Source of the DNA: CAILZL01 sp035548495
Lineage (GTDB): Bacteria; Pseudomonadota; Gammaproteobacteria; Steroidobacterales; Steroidobacteraceae
Length of the DNA: 64,000 nucleotides
Direction: 5' to 3'
NCBI GenBank assembly: GCA_035548495.1
Contig: DASZSV010000053.1
Span: 1-64,000, forward strand
This document shows positions 17,160 to 25,539 of this stretch, in pieces. Position numbers and translations under genes: made by a program. The notes under the pieces are model-generated. The model was given only the letters and a program-made list of their open reading frames with translations, was not told where the DNA came from and ran no database searches. The first letter of the stretch is position 1; each line of letters begins with the position of its first letter.

Positions 17160-18560
17160 TCACTCATCATCCATGCCCAGTTCTTTCAACTTGCGCGTGA
17201 GTGTGTTGCGTCCCCAGCCCAGCAGTTTGGCAGCCTCCTGACGGCCGCCTTCGGTCTTGCGTAATGCCACACGAATAAGTGTGCGTTCAAATTCGGGCAT
17301 GGCATCATTCAACAAGGGTTCGCCGCCGGTGGCCAAGCGTTTCTCCGCCCACGCGGTTAATTGCCGTGCCCACTCTTCCTGCAAGGCAGATGCATTCACT
17401 GAGCCGCCAAGATCAAGCGGAATATCGGCCACCTTGATCTCACGCCCCGGCGCACTGACAGTCAAGCGCCTGCATGCATTCACCAACTGACGCACATTAC
17501 CCGGCCAGTCATAGTTGGTCAGCGCAACTTCGGCTTCCTTGGTGAGCAGCTTGGGTTCCACGCCCAGCTCCGTCGCTGCCGAACTCAGATAGAAATGCAA
17601 CAGCTCCGGTATGTCATCACGACGTGCACGCAGTGGCGGCACTTCAATGCGAATGACATTCAGACGATGCAACAGGTCTTCACGGAACAATCCCTGTTTG
17701 ACACGCTCGGACAAGTCCTGGTGAGTTGCTGCAATGACGCGCACATCGACGCGCACCGGCACTTGACCGCCCACGCGATAGAACTCACCTTCTGCGAGTA
17801 CGCGCAACAGGCGCGTTTGCAATTGTGGTGACATGTCGCCGATCTCGTCGAGAAACAAGGTGCCGCCATCAGCCTGTTCAAAGCGCCCGCGACGCTGTGC
17901 GTCAGCACCGGTAAATGAACCTTTCTCATGACCGAACAATTCGGATTCAAGCAGGTCAGCAGTGAATGCCGAGGTATTCAACGCAATAAAAGCCTTGTTG
18001 GCGCGCGGGCTGTGACGATGCAATGCACGTGCGACCAGTTCCTTGCCGGTGCCGGATTCACCGTTGATGAGCACCGTCATGCTGGAACGCGACAAGCGCC
18101 CGATAGCGCGAAACACTTCCTGCATGGCAGGCGCATGTCCCAGCATTTCGGGAATCTGGCGTGGCTCAACCACCGGTTCATCAGCAAGCTGTTTTTGATT
18201 GGCAGCGCGACGTACCAGATCCACTGCCTGATCAATGTCAAACGGTTTGGGCAAGTATTCAAACGCACCGCCTTGATATGCGGATACGGCGCTATCGAGA
18301 TCGGAGTGCGCCGTCATCACGATCACCGGCAACTCGGGTTGTGAATCGCGAATCATGGTCAACAACTCAAGACCACTGCGGCCCGGCATGCGAATGTCAG
18401 TCATCAATACATCGGGACGTCCACGGCGCAATGCAGACAATGCAGCGTCGGCCTGTTCAAATGCAGTGGGCACCATGCCACCCTGTTTCAATGCACGCTC
18501 CAATACCCAGCGTATTGATGCATCGTCATCCACAAGCCAAACATTAAGCGGTTTTGACAT
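17160..18560 (-). CDS. ntrC: Nitrogen regulation response regulator NtrC
   Basis: 466 residues from the ATG at 18560, which places MSKPLNVWLVDDD first. The receiver domain carries the phospho-acceptor in MTDIRMPGRSG. The AAA+ domain has GESGTGKE (Walker A) and GSFTGA (sigma-54 contact loop), and the C-terminal Fis-type HTH reads GRQEAAKLLGWGRNTLTRKL. Phosphorylated NtrC activates sigma-54 promoters under nitrogen limitation. The start overlaps the ntrB stop by 17 bp, so the pair is translationally coupled. The linked glnA promoter (21338-21353) is its likely target. Confidence 0.96.
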   Translation of the reverse strand: MSKPLNVWLVDDDASIRWVLERALKQGGMVPTAFEQADAALSALRRGRPDVLMTDIRMPGRSGLELLTMIRDSQPELPVIVMTAHSDLDSAVSAYQGGAFEYLPKPFDIDQAVDLVRRAANQKQLADEPVVEPRQIPEMLGHAPAMQEVFRAIGRLSRSSMTVLINGESGTGKELVARALHRHSPRANKAFIALNTSAFTADLLESELFGHEKGSFTGADAQRRGRFEQADGGTLFLDEIGDMSPQLQTRLLRVLAEGEFYRVGGQVPVRVDVRVIAATHQDLSERVKQGLFREDLLHRLNVIRIEVPPLRARRDDIPELLHFYLSSAATELGVEPKLLTKEAEVALTNYDWPGNVRQLVNACRRLTVSAPGREIKVADIPLDLGGSVNASALQEEWARQLTAWAEKRLATGGEPLLNDAMPEFERTLIRVALRKTEGGRQEAAKLLGWGRNTLTRKLKELGMDDE

Positions 18561-19617
18561 CTGTATCATCTGTGTTGAATGGAAGTAACAAGGTGAAAAC
18601 GGTTTTGCCAGGACGGCTTTCAAACTCAATCAAGCCGCCATGGCGGCTGACCAGATCCTGTGCGATGGCGAGTCCCAATCCTGTGCCATCGGAACGCCCG
18701 GTAACAAAGGGATAGAACAACGTATCCTGCAACTGTGCCGGCACGCCGGGACCGTTGTCCTCAAACTGCACGCTGGCAACCAGTCGATAACGTCGTGTAC
18801 CGATGCTGACACCGGTGATGACGCGCGTGCGCAATATCAATCTGCCTGAAGACTTCATTGCCTGTATGGCATTGCGGCCAAGATTCAGCATCGCCTGAAT
18901 CATCTGATTGCGATCCATGTTGATCGGCGGCAGGCTGGGATCGTAATCACGATCAACGGTAATGCCCTGCGGCGCATCGGCCATCAACAACTGACGCACA
19001 TGCTGCAAAATTTCGTGAATGTTGATGGCTTCTTTTTGCGGTGTATGTCCCGGACCAAGCAGTGAATCCACCAGTGCCTTGAGACGATCAGCTTCGCTGA
19101 TGATGATGGAAGTGTATTCACGCATGCTTGCATCATGAAGCTGGCGATCCAGCAATTGCGCTGCGCCGCGCAGACCACCCAGTGGATTTTTTATTTCATG
19201 CGCAAGCTGGCGAATCATCAACCGGCTGCCGCCCACCTGATTGATCAATGCAGTTTCACGCGAAATGCGCTGATGCTGTGTGGCATCGCTGATTTCGATC
19301 AGCACTCCGGGACCGGATTCGCCATCTTCAAACGGAGACACCGAGCAATCGACAATCAGTTCTTCACTGCCGCTGATCCATTGCACGTGCAATTCACGGC
19401 GTGCATAAGGTTGCCAGGTATCAATGGCACGCTGAACAATGTCCGACAGCTCCGCAGAATTGCGCGACAACTCGGCAAGCGCCCGCCCCAGAATCTGGTT
19501 GCGGCTGAGACCAAACAGCGTTTCCGCTGCAACATTCAGGTAGTGCACTGTCTGGTGCCGATCCACCAGCAGAATACTGGTATTGAGATGATCAAGTATG
19601 CGCGCCAGATCTGTCAT
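18544..19617 (-). CDS. ntrB: Nitrogen regulation sensor kinase NtrB
   Basis: About 357 residues from the ATG at 19617 (an in-frame ATG 33 bp upstream is possible). A PAS domain (about residues 5-110, TDLARILDHLNTSILLVD) is followed by a HisKA domain with the phosphorylated His in LAHEIKNPLGGLRGAAQLL. The ATPase domain shows NLGRNAIQAM (N box), DNGPGVP (G1) and GTGLGLAIA (G2). It has no membrane segment, as expected for this cytosolic kinase/phosphatase controlled by PII. It phosphorylates NtrC, encoded next with overlap. Confidence 0.95.
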   Translation of the reverse strand: MTDLARILDHLNTSILLVDRHQTVHYLNVAAETLFGLSRNQILGRALAELSRNSAELSDIVQRAIDTWQPYARRELHVQWISGSEELIVDCSVSPFEDGESGPGVLIEISDATQHQRISRETALINQVGGSRLMIRQLAHEIKNPLGGLRGAAQLLDRQLHDASMREYTSIIISEADRLKALVDSLLGPGHTPQKEAINIHEILQHVRQLLMADAPQGITVDRDYDPSLPPINMDRNQMIQAMLNLGRNAIQAMKSSGRLILRTRVITGVSIGTRRYRLVASVQFEDNGPGVPAQLQDTLFYPFVTGRSDGTGLGLAIAQDLVSRHGGLIEFESRPGKTVFTLLLPFNTDDTDVKTA

Positions 19618-19791
19618 GGGCTTAAGCCGTGGCATCAGTACCGCTACCATGAACAGGGGCTTCCATGTTCAACGGGATTCATGGCTGGAGCGTGCATGGA
19701 GGGCAACATGAATGATGGCTCGTGATCCCGGTTGTCGTTCCAAAAACCTGCGCTGTAGATGCCGTACGACTGACACATCTGCGCGAAATCA

Positions 19792-19823
19792 GGCCGGACT
19801 GCACCGGAGGATGCAGCCCGGCC
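19792..19823. terminator. Strong hairpin just after glnA
   Basis: GGCCGG-A-CTGCA ... TGCAG-C-CCGGCC begins 8 nt after the glnA stop (minus strand). The T-run is weak, so it may stabilise the mRNA 3' end as much as terminate transcription. Confidence 0.55.
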
Positions 19824-19830
19824 CCGGACA

Positions 19831-21243
19831 TTAACAGCTGTAGTACATGTCCAACTCAACAGGATGCGTTGCCATGCGGAAGCGCGTGACTTCCTGCATC
19901 TTCAACGCAATGTAGGCGTCGATCACATCGTTGGTGAATACACCACCGCGGGTCAGGAACTCACGATCCTTGTTGAGATGTTCCAGTGCCATGTCGAGTG
20001 AATGGCATACCTGCGGAATGCTCTTCGCTTCTTCCGGCTCCAGATCGTACAAGTCCTTGTCGGCAGGTTCGCCGGGATGAATCTTGTTCTGGATGCCATC
20101 GAGACCAGCCATCATCATTGCAGTGAATGCAAAGTATGGATTGGCTGAAGAGTCAGGGAAGCGCACTTCAATGCGGCGTGCCTTCGGATTTGCAACCCAT
20201 GGAATACGGATGGAAGCAGAACGATTACGGGCAGAGTAAGCCAGCATTACCGGAGCTTCAAAACCGGGAACCAGACGCTTGTAGCTGTTGGTGCCTGCGT
20301 TGGTAAAGGCATTGATCGCCTTGGCGTGCTTGATGATGCCACCAATGTAGTACAACGCGGTTTCAGACAAACCGCCGTACTTGTCGCCGGCAAACAGCGC
20401 AACGCCTTCCTTCTGCAGCGACTGGTGCACGTGCATGCCTGAACCATTGTCACCCACCAGCGGTTTCGGCATGAAGGTTGCGGTCTTGCCATGCAGGTGT
20501 GCAACGTTGTGCACGACGTACTTGAGGATCTGCACTTCATCGGCCTTCTTCACCAGACCACCGGCACCGACGCCGATTTCGCACTGGCCGCCCGTTGCCA
20601 CTTCGTGGTGATGCACTTCAACGGTGAGGCCCATTTCTTCGAGCATGTTGCACATGGCCGAACGGATGTTCTGATACGCATCAACTGGCGGCACGGGAAA
20701 GTAACCGCCCTTGATGCCGGGACGATGGCCCATGTTGCCTTCGGGATAATCGGTGTTGGAGTTCCACGCGCCTTGTCCCGAATCGATTTCGTAGCTGCAA
20801 CCGCGCATTTCGCTGTTCCAGCGCACGCTGTCGAAAATGAAGAATTCGTTTTCTGGCCCGAACAATGCACCGTCGGCAATGCCGGTGGACTTGAGATAAG
20901 CCTGTGCGCGCTTGGCGATGGAACGTGGATCGCGTTCATAACCCTGCATGGTGGAAGGTTCCAGCACATCGCAACGGATGATGAGCGTGGGATCATCGAA
21001 GAAAGGATCAACCACGGCAGTGGCGGCATCCGGCATCAGGATCATGTCCGACTCGTTAATGCCCTTCCAGCCTGCAATCGACGAACCGTCGAACATCTTG
21101 CCATCGGTGAAAAATTTCGCATCCACCTGCTTTGCAGGAACTGTTACGTGCTGCTCCTTGCCGCGCGTATCTGTGAATCGCAGATCCACATATTTCAGTT
21201 CCTTGTCTTTAATTAAGCTGAGTACGTCAGCGCCGCTTGTCAT
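19831..21243 (-). CDS. glnA: Glutamine synthetase, type I
   Basis: 470 residues, the standard GSI-beta length. It makes glutamine from glutamate, ammonia and ATP as a dodecamer. Visible signatures are FDGSSIAGWKGINESDM near the N-terminus, the ATP site KPLVGDNGSGMHVHQS, the substrate region NRSASIRIPW and the adenylylation tyrosine in LYDLEPEE, implying control by GlnE. The gene lies upstream of ntrB-ntrC on the same strand. Its own sigma-54 promoter and NtrC-like sites are described separately. The ATG at 21243 has CGGAGGAG about 7 nt upstream on the minus strand. Confidence 0.97.
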   Translation of the reverse strand: MTSGADVLSLIKDKELKYVDLRFTDTRGKEQHVTVPAKQVDAKFFTDGKMFDGSSIAGWKGINESDMILMPDAATAVVDPFFDDPTLIIRCDVLEPSTMQGYERDPRSIAKRAQAYLKSTGIADGALFGPENEFFIFDSVRWNSEMRGCSYEIDSGQGAWNSNTDYPEGNMGHRPGIKGGYFPVPPVDAYQNIRSAMCNMLEEMGLTVEVHHHEVATGGQCEIGVGAGGLVKKADEVQILKYVVHNVAHLHGKTATFMPKPLVGDNGSGMHVHQSLQKEGVALFAGDKYGGLSETALYYIGGIIKHAKAINAFTNAGTNSYKRLVPGFEAPVMLAYSARNRSASIRIPWVANPKARRIEVRFPDSSANPYFAFTAMMMAGLDGIQNKIHPGEPADKDLYDLEPEEAKSIPQVCHSLDMALEHLNKDREFLTRGGVFTNDVIDAYIALKMQEVTRFRMATHPVELDMYYSC

Positions 21244-21337
21244 GAAGAACTCCTCCGGAAAAGTTCGACGGATGCATTTGAATTAAACCTCTGATTGCCC
21301 GTCGCCAATCCGAGGTATAACAGTGAGATCACAAGGG

Positions 21338-21353
21338 TGCAGGAAGCATGCCA
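21338..21353 (-). promoter_or_regulatory. Sigma-54 promoter of glnA
   Basis: Read on the minus strand, TGGCATGCTTCCTGCA matches the TGGCAYRN4TTGCW consensus at all defined positions but one, including the essential GG and GC dinucleotides with correct spacing. It lies 95-110 nt upstream of the glnA start. Confidence 0.75.
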
Positions 21354-21355
21354 GC

Positions 21356-21432
21356 GCACTGCGGTTGCGCAATCGCTTGTGTTTGCTTGCCTCGCCGTTG
21401 GGATTAGTGGAATGGTAGCACCATCCCGGCGC
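21356..21432. promoter_or_regulatory. Two NtrC-like enhancer half-matched sites
   Basis: GCAC-N7-GCGC occurs at 21356-21370 and again at 21418-21432. Each differs at one position from the core GCAC-N7-GTGC of NtrC sites. The distal one is at about -100 relative to the predicted start, where NtrC enhancers normally sit. Confidence 0.45.
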
Positions 21433-21565
21433 ACAGATGAGCACAACTCGCACCACCGACGAACAATTTCATTCAATCAGGATGCAACAACACGATAATT
21501 GGGCCCTCTCAGCTATACTTCCCGCTTTGCATTCGAGCACCGCTTCGAGAGATGGCTTTAGTTCC

Positions 21566-22519
21566 ATGACCGCCCACACACGAACACCCCCAAGTTTTCA
21601 GGACCTGATTCTTGCCCTGCAAGGCTATTGGGCAGCGCGTGGCTGTGCCATTTTGCAGCCCTACGATATGGAAGTCGGTGCGGGCACCAGCCATACCGCC
21701 ACCTTCCTGCGTGCCATCGGACCGGAGCCCTGGAAAGCTGCGTACGTGCAACCCAGCCGTCGTCCCAAGGACGGCCGCTATGGTGAAAATCCCAATCGCT
21801 TGCAGCATTACTATCAATTCCAGGTGGTGTTGAAGCCCGCACCCGCCGACATTCTTGACATGTATCTGGGCTCGCTTGAAGCCGTGGGCTTTGATCTCAA
21901 GACCAACGACATTCGCTTTGTGGAAGACGATTGGGAAAATCCCACGCTGGGCGCATGGGGACTGGGCTGGGAAGTGTGGTTGAACGGCATGGAGGTCACG
22001 CAGTTCACTTACTTTCAGCAAGTGGGCGGCATCGACTGCAAGCCCATCACCGGTGAAATCACTTACGGACTGGAACGTCTCGCCATGTACCTGCAGGGTG
22101 TGAACAATGTATTCGATCTGGTCTATACCCCGGGTCTGAAGTACGGTGATGTGTTCCATCAGAACGAAGTAGAACAAAGTGCCTACAACTTCACCCACAG
22201 CGATGGTGAATTTCTTTTCAATGCCTTTTCCGCGCATGAAAAACAGGCGAAGTATTTGATGGAACAGCAACTGGCGTTGCCTGCCTATGAGCAGGTATTG
22301 AAAGCCGCACACACTTTCAATTTGCTGGATGCACGTGGTTCCATCAGTGTGACCGAACGCGCTGCGTATATCGGCCGCATTCGCAATCTCGCCCGCAGTG
22401 TTGCACAAAGCTATCTCGACAGCCGCGCAAGATTGGGCTTTCCAATGGCGCCACGTGAGTGGGCGGATGAAGTGCTGGCAAAACTTGAAAAGCCTGTCGC
22501 GAATAACACGGCCGCCTGA
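21566..22519 (+). CDS. glyQ: Glycyl-tRNA synthetase alpha subunit
   Basis: 317 residues from the ATG at 21566, where homology begins (PSFQDLILALQGYWAARGCAI). The open frame continues further upstream without family similarity. This is the catalytic subunit of the alpha2-beta2 GlyRS. Class II signatures visible are YVQPSRRPKDGRYGENPNRL and the QVGGIDCKPITGEITYGLERL region. The beta subunit follows with only 15 bp between, so they form an operon. The sequence is fully normal, in contrast to glyS. Confidence 0.96.
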   Translation: MTAHTRTPPSFQDLILALQGYWAARGCAILQPYDMEVGAGTSHTATFLRAIGPEPWKAAYVQPSRRPKDGRYGENPNRLQHYYQFQVVLKPAPADILDMYLGSLEAVGFDLKTNDIRFVEDDWENPTLGAWGLGWEVWLNGMEVTQFTYFQQVGGIDCKPITGEITYGLERLAMYLQGVNNVFDLVYTPGLKYGDVFHQNEVEQSAYNFTHSDGEFLFNAFSAHEKQAKYLMEQQLALPAYEQVLKAAHTFNLLDARGSISVTERAAYIGRIRNLARSVAQSYLDSRARLGFPMAPREWADEVLAKLEKPVANNTAA

Positions 22520-22534
22520 TTAATGAATACAGAC

Positions 22535-24781
22535 ATGAGCACAAAGAATCTTCTGGTTGAACTGTTTGTTGAAGAGCTGCCGCCAAAGGCACTCAAGACA
22601 TTGGGCGAAGTATTTGCTGACAATGTATATCAGTCGCTGGCCGAAAGTGATTTGATCCAACGGTCCGAAAATCTTAGCTTGGGATTTGTTCAACCGTGGG
22701 AGTGGTATGCGAGCCCAAGAAGACTGTCTGTGTTAGTACGAGATGTCTTATCAGTAGCCCCAAGCAAAAACGTAGTTCATAAGGTTATGCCGGTGTCTGT
22801 CGCACTAGATGGTAACGGCAAACCGACGTCATCTCTTACAAAGAGAATAATGAGCTTTGATATCGGTCTATCCTCAATTGGTTGGGCTGTTATGGAGAAA
22901 GACGAAAATGGTACCAAGCTCGTTGACACAGGTGTGCGACCGTTCGGAGAAGATTCAACAAATGTCAACCCTTCTATAAGCGCCAGACTGTTTAAGAATC
23001 TCGATGGAAAAACCGAGTCTCTTTATCTTGAGCGGCAAACCGAGGGTCGTACTTTATCAGCGGCCCTACAAAAAGCTATTAAAGAAAGCCTAGCTAAACT
23101 CCCCATCCCCAAGGTGATGAGTTATCAATTGGCAGACGGCTGGACGACAGTCAACTTTGTACGTCCTGCGCATGGACTCGTTGCCTTACATGGCGCCGAT
23201 GTGGTTCCAGTGAGCATATTGGGATTGCAGTCAAGTAACGTAACGCATGGACATCGTTTTGAAGCAAAAAACAGCAGCATCACGATCAACAACGCAGACA
23301 GTTATGAATCGCAGCTTGCTGCAGAAGGTGCAGTCATCGCCAGTTTTGCTGCGCGACGTGCAAGCATTGTTGAACAATTGCGTGCCATTGCAGACAAGGA
23401 AGAACTGAAAACCATTGAAGATGATGCATTGCTCGACGAAGTCACTGCTCTGGTGGAACGCCCCAATGTGCTGATGTGCAAGTTCGAGGAAGAATTTCTG
23501 CAGGTACCACCGGAATGCCTGATTCTCACCATGAAGGCGAATCAGAAATATTTTCCGCTGCTGGACAAGTCGGGCAAGCTCACCAATAAATTTCTGATCG
23601 TCAGCAACATCTGTCCTGCTGATCCCAGTCGAGTGATCGAAGGCAACGAACGTGTGGTGCGTCCGCGTCTGGCCGATGCGAAGTTCTTTTTTGAACAGGA
23701 CCGCAAAAAGCCGCTGGATTCGCACATCGACGGACTGCGGAAAGTTGTGTATCACAACAAGCTGGGCTCGACGTTCGACAAAGTAACGCGCATCAAGCAA
23801 CTGGCTGCGCAGATATATCCGCAATTACCGGCGAATCCGGCAACATCATTGGCGCTGGTTGAACAAGCTGCATTGCTGTGCAAGTGTGATTTGCTGACCT
23901 CAATGGTGGGCGAATTCCCTGAATTGCAGGGCATCATGGGTCGTTACTATGCGCTGGCCGACGGCAAGAGCGCAGAATTGGCCGACGCCATGAGCGAACA
24001 CTATCTGCCACGCGGCGCCGGTGATGACTTGCCGAAGACAACCACCGGTATGGCGCTGGCGCTGGCCGACAAACTGGATACTATCGTCGGTGTATTTGCC
24101 ATTGATCAAAAGCCCACCGGCGCCAAAGATCCTTTCGGCTTGCGGCGTGCAGCCATTGGCGTGTTGCGCATCATCATAGAAAACAGGCTCAACATTGATC
24201 TGCTGAAACTCATCAACTTCGCGGTTTCGATCCAGCCGGTGAAGGCCGCAAACGATACCGTTGCCGAAGTGTATGAATACAGCATGGAACGCCTGCGCGG
24301 TTATTACCTTGAAGGCAATGCGCTTGATGTCACCACCGAAATGTTTGATGCAGTGCTGGCCAATCGTCCCGCATCACCTTTGGACTTTGATCAACGCCTG
24401 CGTGCATTGCATAGTTTCTTGAAACTGAGTGACGCACAAAGCCTTGCTGCCGCCAACAAGCGCATCAGCAACATCCTGAAGAAAGTGGATGGTGCGATTG
24501 GTGGCGAAGTGGAAAAGAAGTTGCTGGAGGAGGCGGCTGAGAAAGATCTCTACAAGGAATTGCAAAGCGCAGAAACCGATGCCACGCCCATGTTTGCCGC
24601 ACGCAATTATCAGGATGCATTGACGCGGCTTGCCCTATTGCGCCCCGCTGTTGATAAATTCTTCGATGGCGTCATGGTGATGTCAGATGATGTAAAGGTG
24701 CGCAACAATCGTCTTGCACTACTGGCACGCTTGCGCAACGTCTTTCTGCAAGTCGCCGATCTGTCCCGATTGCCGGGATAA
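22535..24781 (+). CDS. glyS: Glycyl-tRNA synthetase beta subunit with a Cas9 RuvC-I-like in-frame insert
   Basis: 748 residues from the ATG at 22535 (MSTKNLLVELFVEELPPKAL). E. coli GlyS has 689. Most of the protein is a normal GlyS: YASPRRL, AKLPIPKVMS, the GNERVVRPRLADAKFFFEQD block, the HD-like GDDLPKT...KDPFGLRRAA segment and the C-terminal anticodon-binding region are intact. Between LTKRI and VNPSISARL there are about 38 residues (106-143; 22850-22963) absent from E. coli GlyS. They read like the first RuvC motif of Cas9: SFDIGLSSIGWAV, then VDTGVRPFGED. Codon use from about 22620 to 23250 is unlike the rest of the gene. Whether this GlyS is active is uncertain. Confidence 0.85.
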   Translation: MSTKNLLVELFVEELPPKALKTLGEVFADNVYQSLAESDLIQRSENLSLGFVQPWEWYASPRRLSVLVRDVLSVAPSKNVVHKVMPVSVALDGNGKPTSSLTKRIMSFDIGLSSIGWAVMEKDENGTKLVDTGVRPFGEDSTNVNPSISARLFKNLDGKTESLYLERQTEGRTLSAALQKAIKESLAKLPIPKVMSYQLADGWTTVNFVRPAHGLVALHGADVVPVSILGLQSSNVTHGHRFEAKNSSITINNADSYESQLAAEGAVIASFAARRASIVEQLRAIADKEELKTIEDDALLDEVTALVERPNVLMCKFEEEFLQVPPECLILTMKANQKYFPLLDKSGKLTNKFLIVSNICPADPSRVIEGNERVVRPRLADAKFFFEQDRKKPLDSHIDGLRKVVYHNKLGSTFDKVTRIKQLAAQIYPQLPANPATSLALVEQAALLCKCDLLTSMVGEFPELQGIMGRYYALADGKSAELADAMSEHYLPRGAGDDLPKTTTGMALALADKLDTIVGVFAIDQKPTGAKDPFGLRRAAIGVLRIIIENRLNIDLLKLINFAVSIQPVKAANDTVAEVYEYSMERLRGYYLEGNALDVTTEMFDAVLANRPASPLDFDQRLRALHSFLKLSDAQSLAAANKRISNILKKVDGAIGGEVEKKLLEEAAEKDLYKELQSAETDATPMFAARNYQDALTRLALLRPAVDKFFDGVMVMSDDVKVRNNRLALLARLRNVFLQVADLSRLPG
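22850..22963 (+). other. Segment resembling a Cas9 RuvC-I motif inside glyS
   Basis: 114 bp, 38 codons, in frame. The product has the RuvC-I catalytic-Asp context (FDIGLSSIGWA, Asp codon at 22859-22861) and the downstream GVRxF motif. CjCas9 starts with FDIGISSIGWA and CGVRIF at similar spacing. No other Cas9 domain (bridge helix, HNH, RuvC-II/III, PAM-interacting) is present. Confidence 0.75.
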
Positions 24782-24798
24782 AGGATTTCATTCGCCTC

Positions 24799-25512
24799 AT
24801 GCAGTTCCTGCGCTCCATCCTCTTCACGACAGTTTTCTTTGCAGTCACCGCAATATATGGTGTCATTGAATTGTGCATTGGCGTGTGGCTTCCCTACGAT
24901 GGACGCTGGGCGATTGCGCGCAGCTGGGCATGGCTCAATCTGACCTTACTCAAATTGATCTGCAATCTGCGTTTCGAAGTTGAGGGAACCGAGAATATCC
25001 CTGCTGAACCCGGCATTGCGCTGTGGAAACATTCTTCCACCTGGGAAACCATTGCGCAGGCCTGGATACTTCCCAAACAGGTATGGGTCTTCAAACGAGA
25101 ACTGTTGTGGATTCCCATCGTCGGCTGGGCATTGCGATTGATGCAACCCATTGCGATCAATCGTTCCGGTGGCGGCAATGCCTTGCGACAAGTTGTTACG
25201 CAAGGCAAGGAACGCATGGCATCGGGCTGCTGGATTGTTATTTTTCCGGAAGGCACCCGCATGAAAGTGGGCGAGACAAGACGGTATGGATTGAGCGGTG
25301 CAGTACTGGCGGTTGAAACCGGCAGAAAAATAATTCCTATTGCGCACACTGCGGGCTACTTCTGGCCACGTCGTGGCTGGCTGAAAAAACCTGGCGTGAT
25401 TAAAGTTGTTGTTGGTAAACCTGTTGAAGCTGCGGGTCGTCAGCCACAGGAGATCAACAACGAAATTCAGGCATGGATGGAAAAGACCGTGAGTGAGAAA
25501 GCTCCTGGTTAA
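24799..25512 (+). CDS. plsC: 1-acyl-sn-glycerol-3-phosphate acyltransferase (PlsC family)
   Basis: 237 residues with an N-terminal membrane helix (about residues 4-30). It transfers an acyl group to lysophosphatidic acid in the inner membrane. Motif I reads KHSSTWET, i.e. HX4E rather than HX4D, a variant found in many proteobacterial members. Motif III is FPEGTRM and motif IV is IPIAHTAGYFW. It starts 17 bp after glyS and is probably co-transcribed; a gmhB gene often found between the two in relatives is absent here. Confidence 0.88.
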   Translation: MQFLRSILFTTVFFAVTAIYGVIELCIGVWLPYDGRWAIARSWAWLNLTLLKLICNLRFEVEGTENIPAEPGIALWKHSSTWETIAQAWILPKQVWVFKRELLWIPIVGWALRLMQPIAINRSGGGNALRQVVTQGKERMASGCWIVIFPEGTRMKVGETRRYGLSGAVLAVETGRKIIPIAHTAGYFWPRRGWLKKPGVIKVVVGKPVEAAGRQPQEINNEIQAWMEKTVSEKAPG

Positions 25513-25539
25513 GCTCTCTTGCATTTGATTGTCGGCAAA

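Noticed and set aside
21509..22408. A 299-codon minus-strand frame opposite glyQ
   Set aside because: glyQ is certain on the plus strand; the antisense translation shows no recognisable motif.
22523..24781. A CRISPR-Cas type II locus
   Set aside because: Only one RuvC-I-like stretch is present, inside a synthetase. No repeat-spacer array, cas1, cas2, HNH domain or tracr-like RNA was found anywhere in the window.
24799..25512. Inactive PlsC because of HX4E instead of HX4D
   Set aside because: The variant is found in many proteobacterial PlsC-like proteins, and the other motifs are intact.
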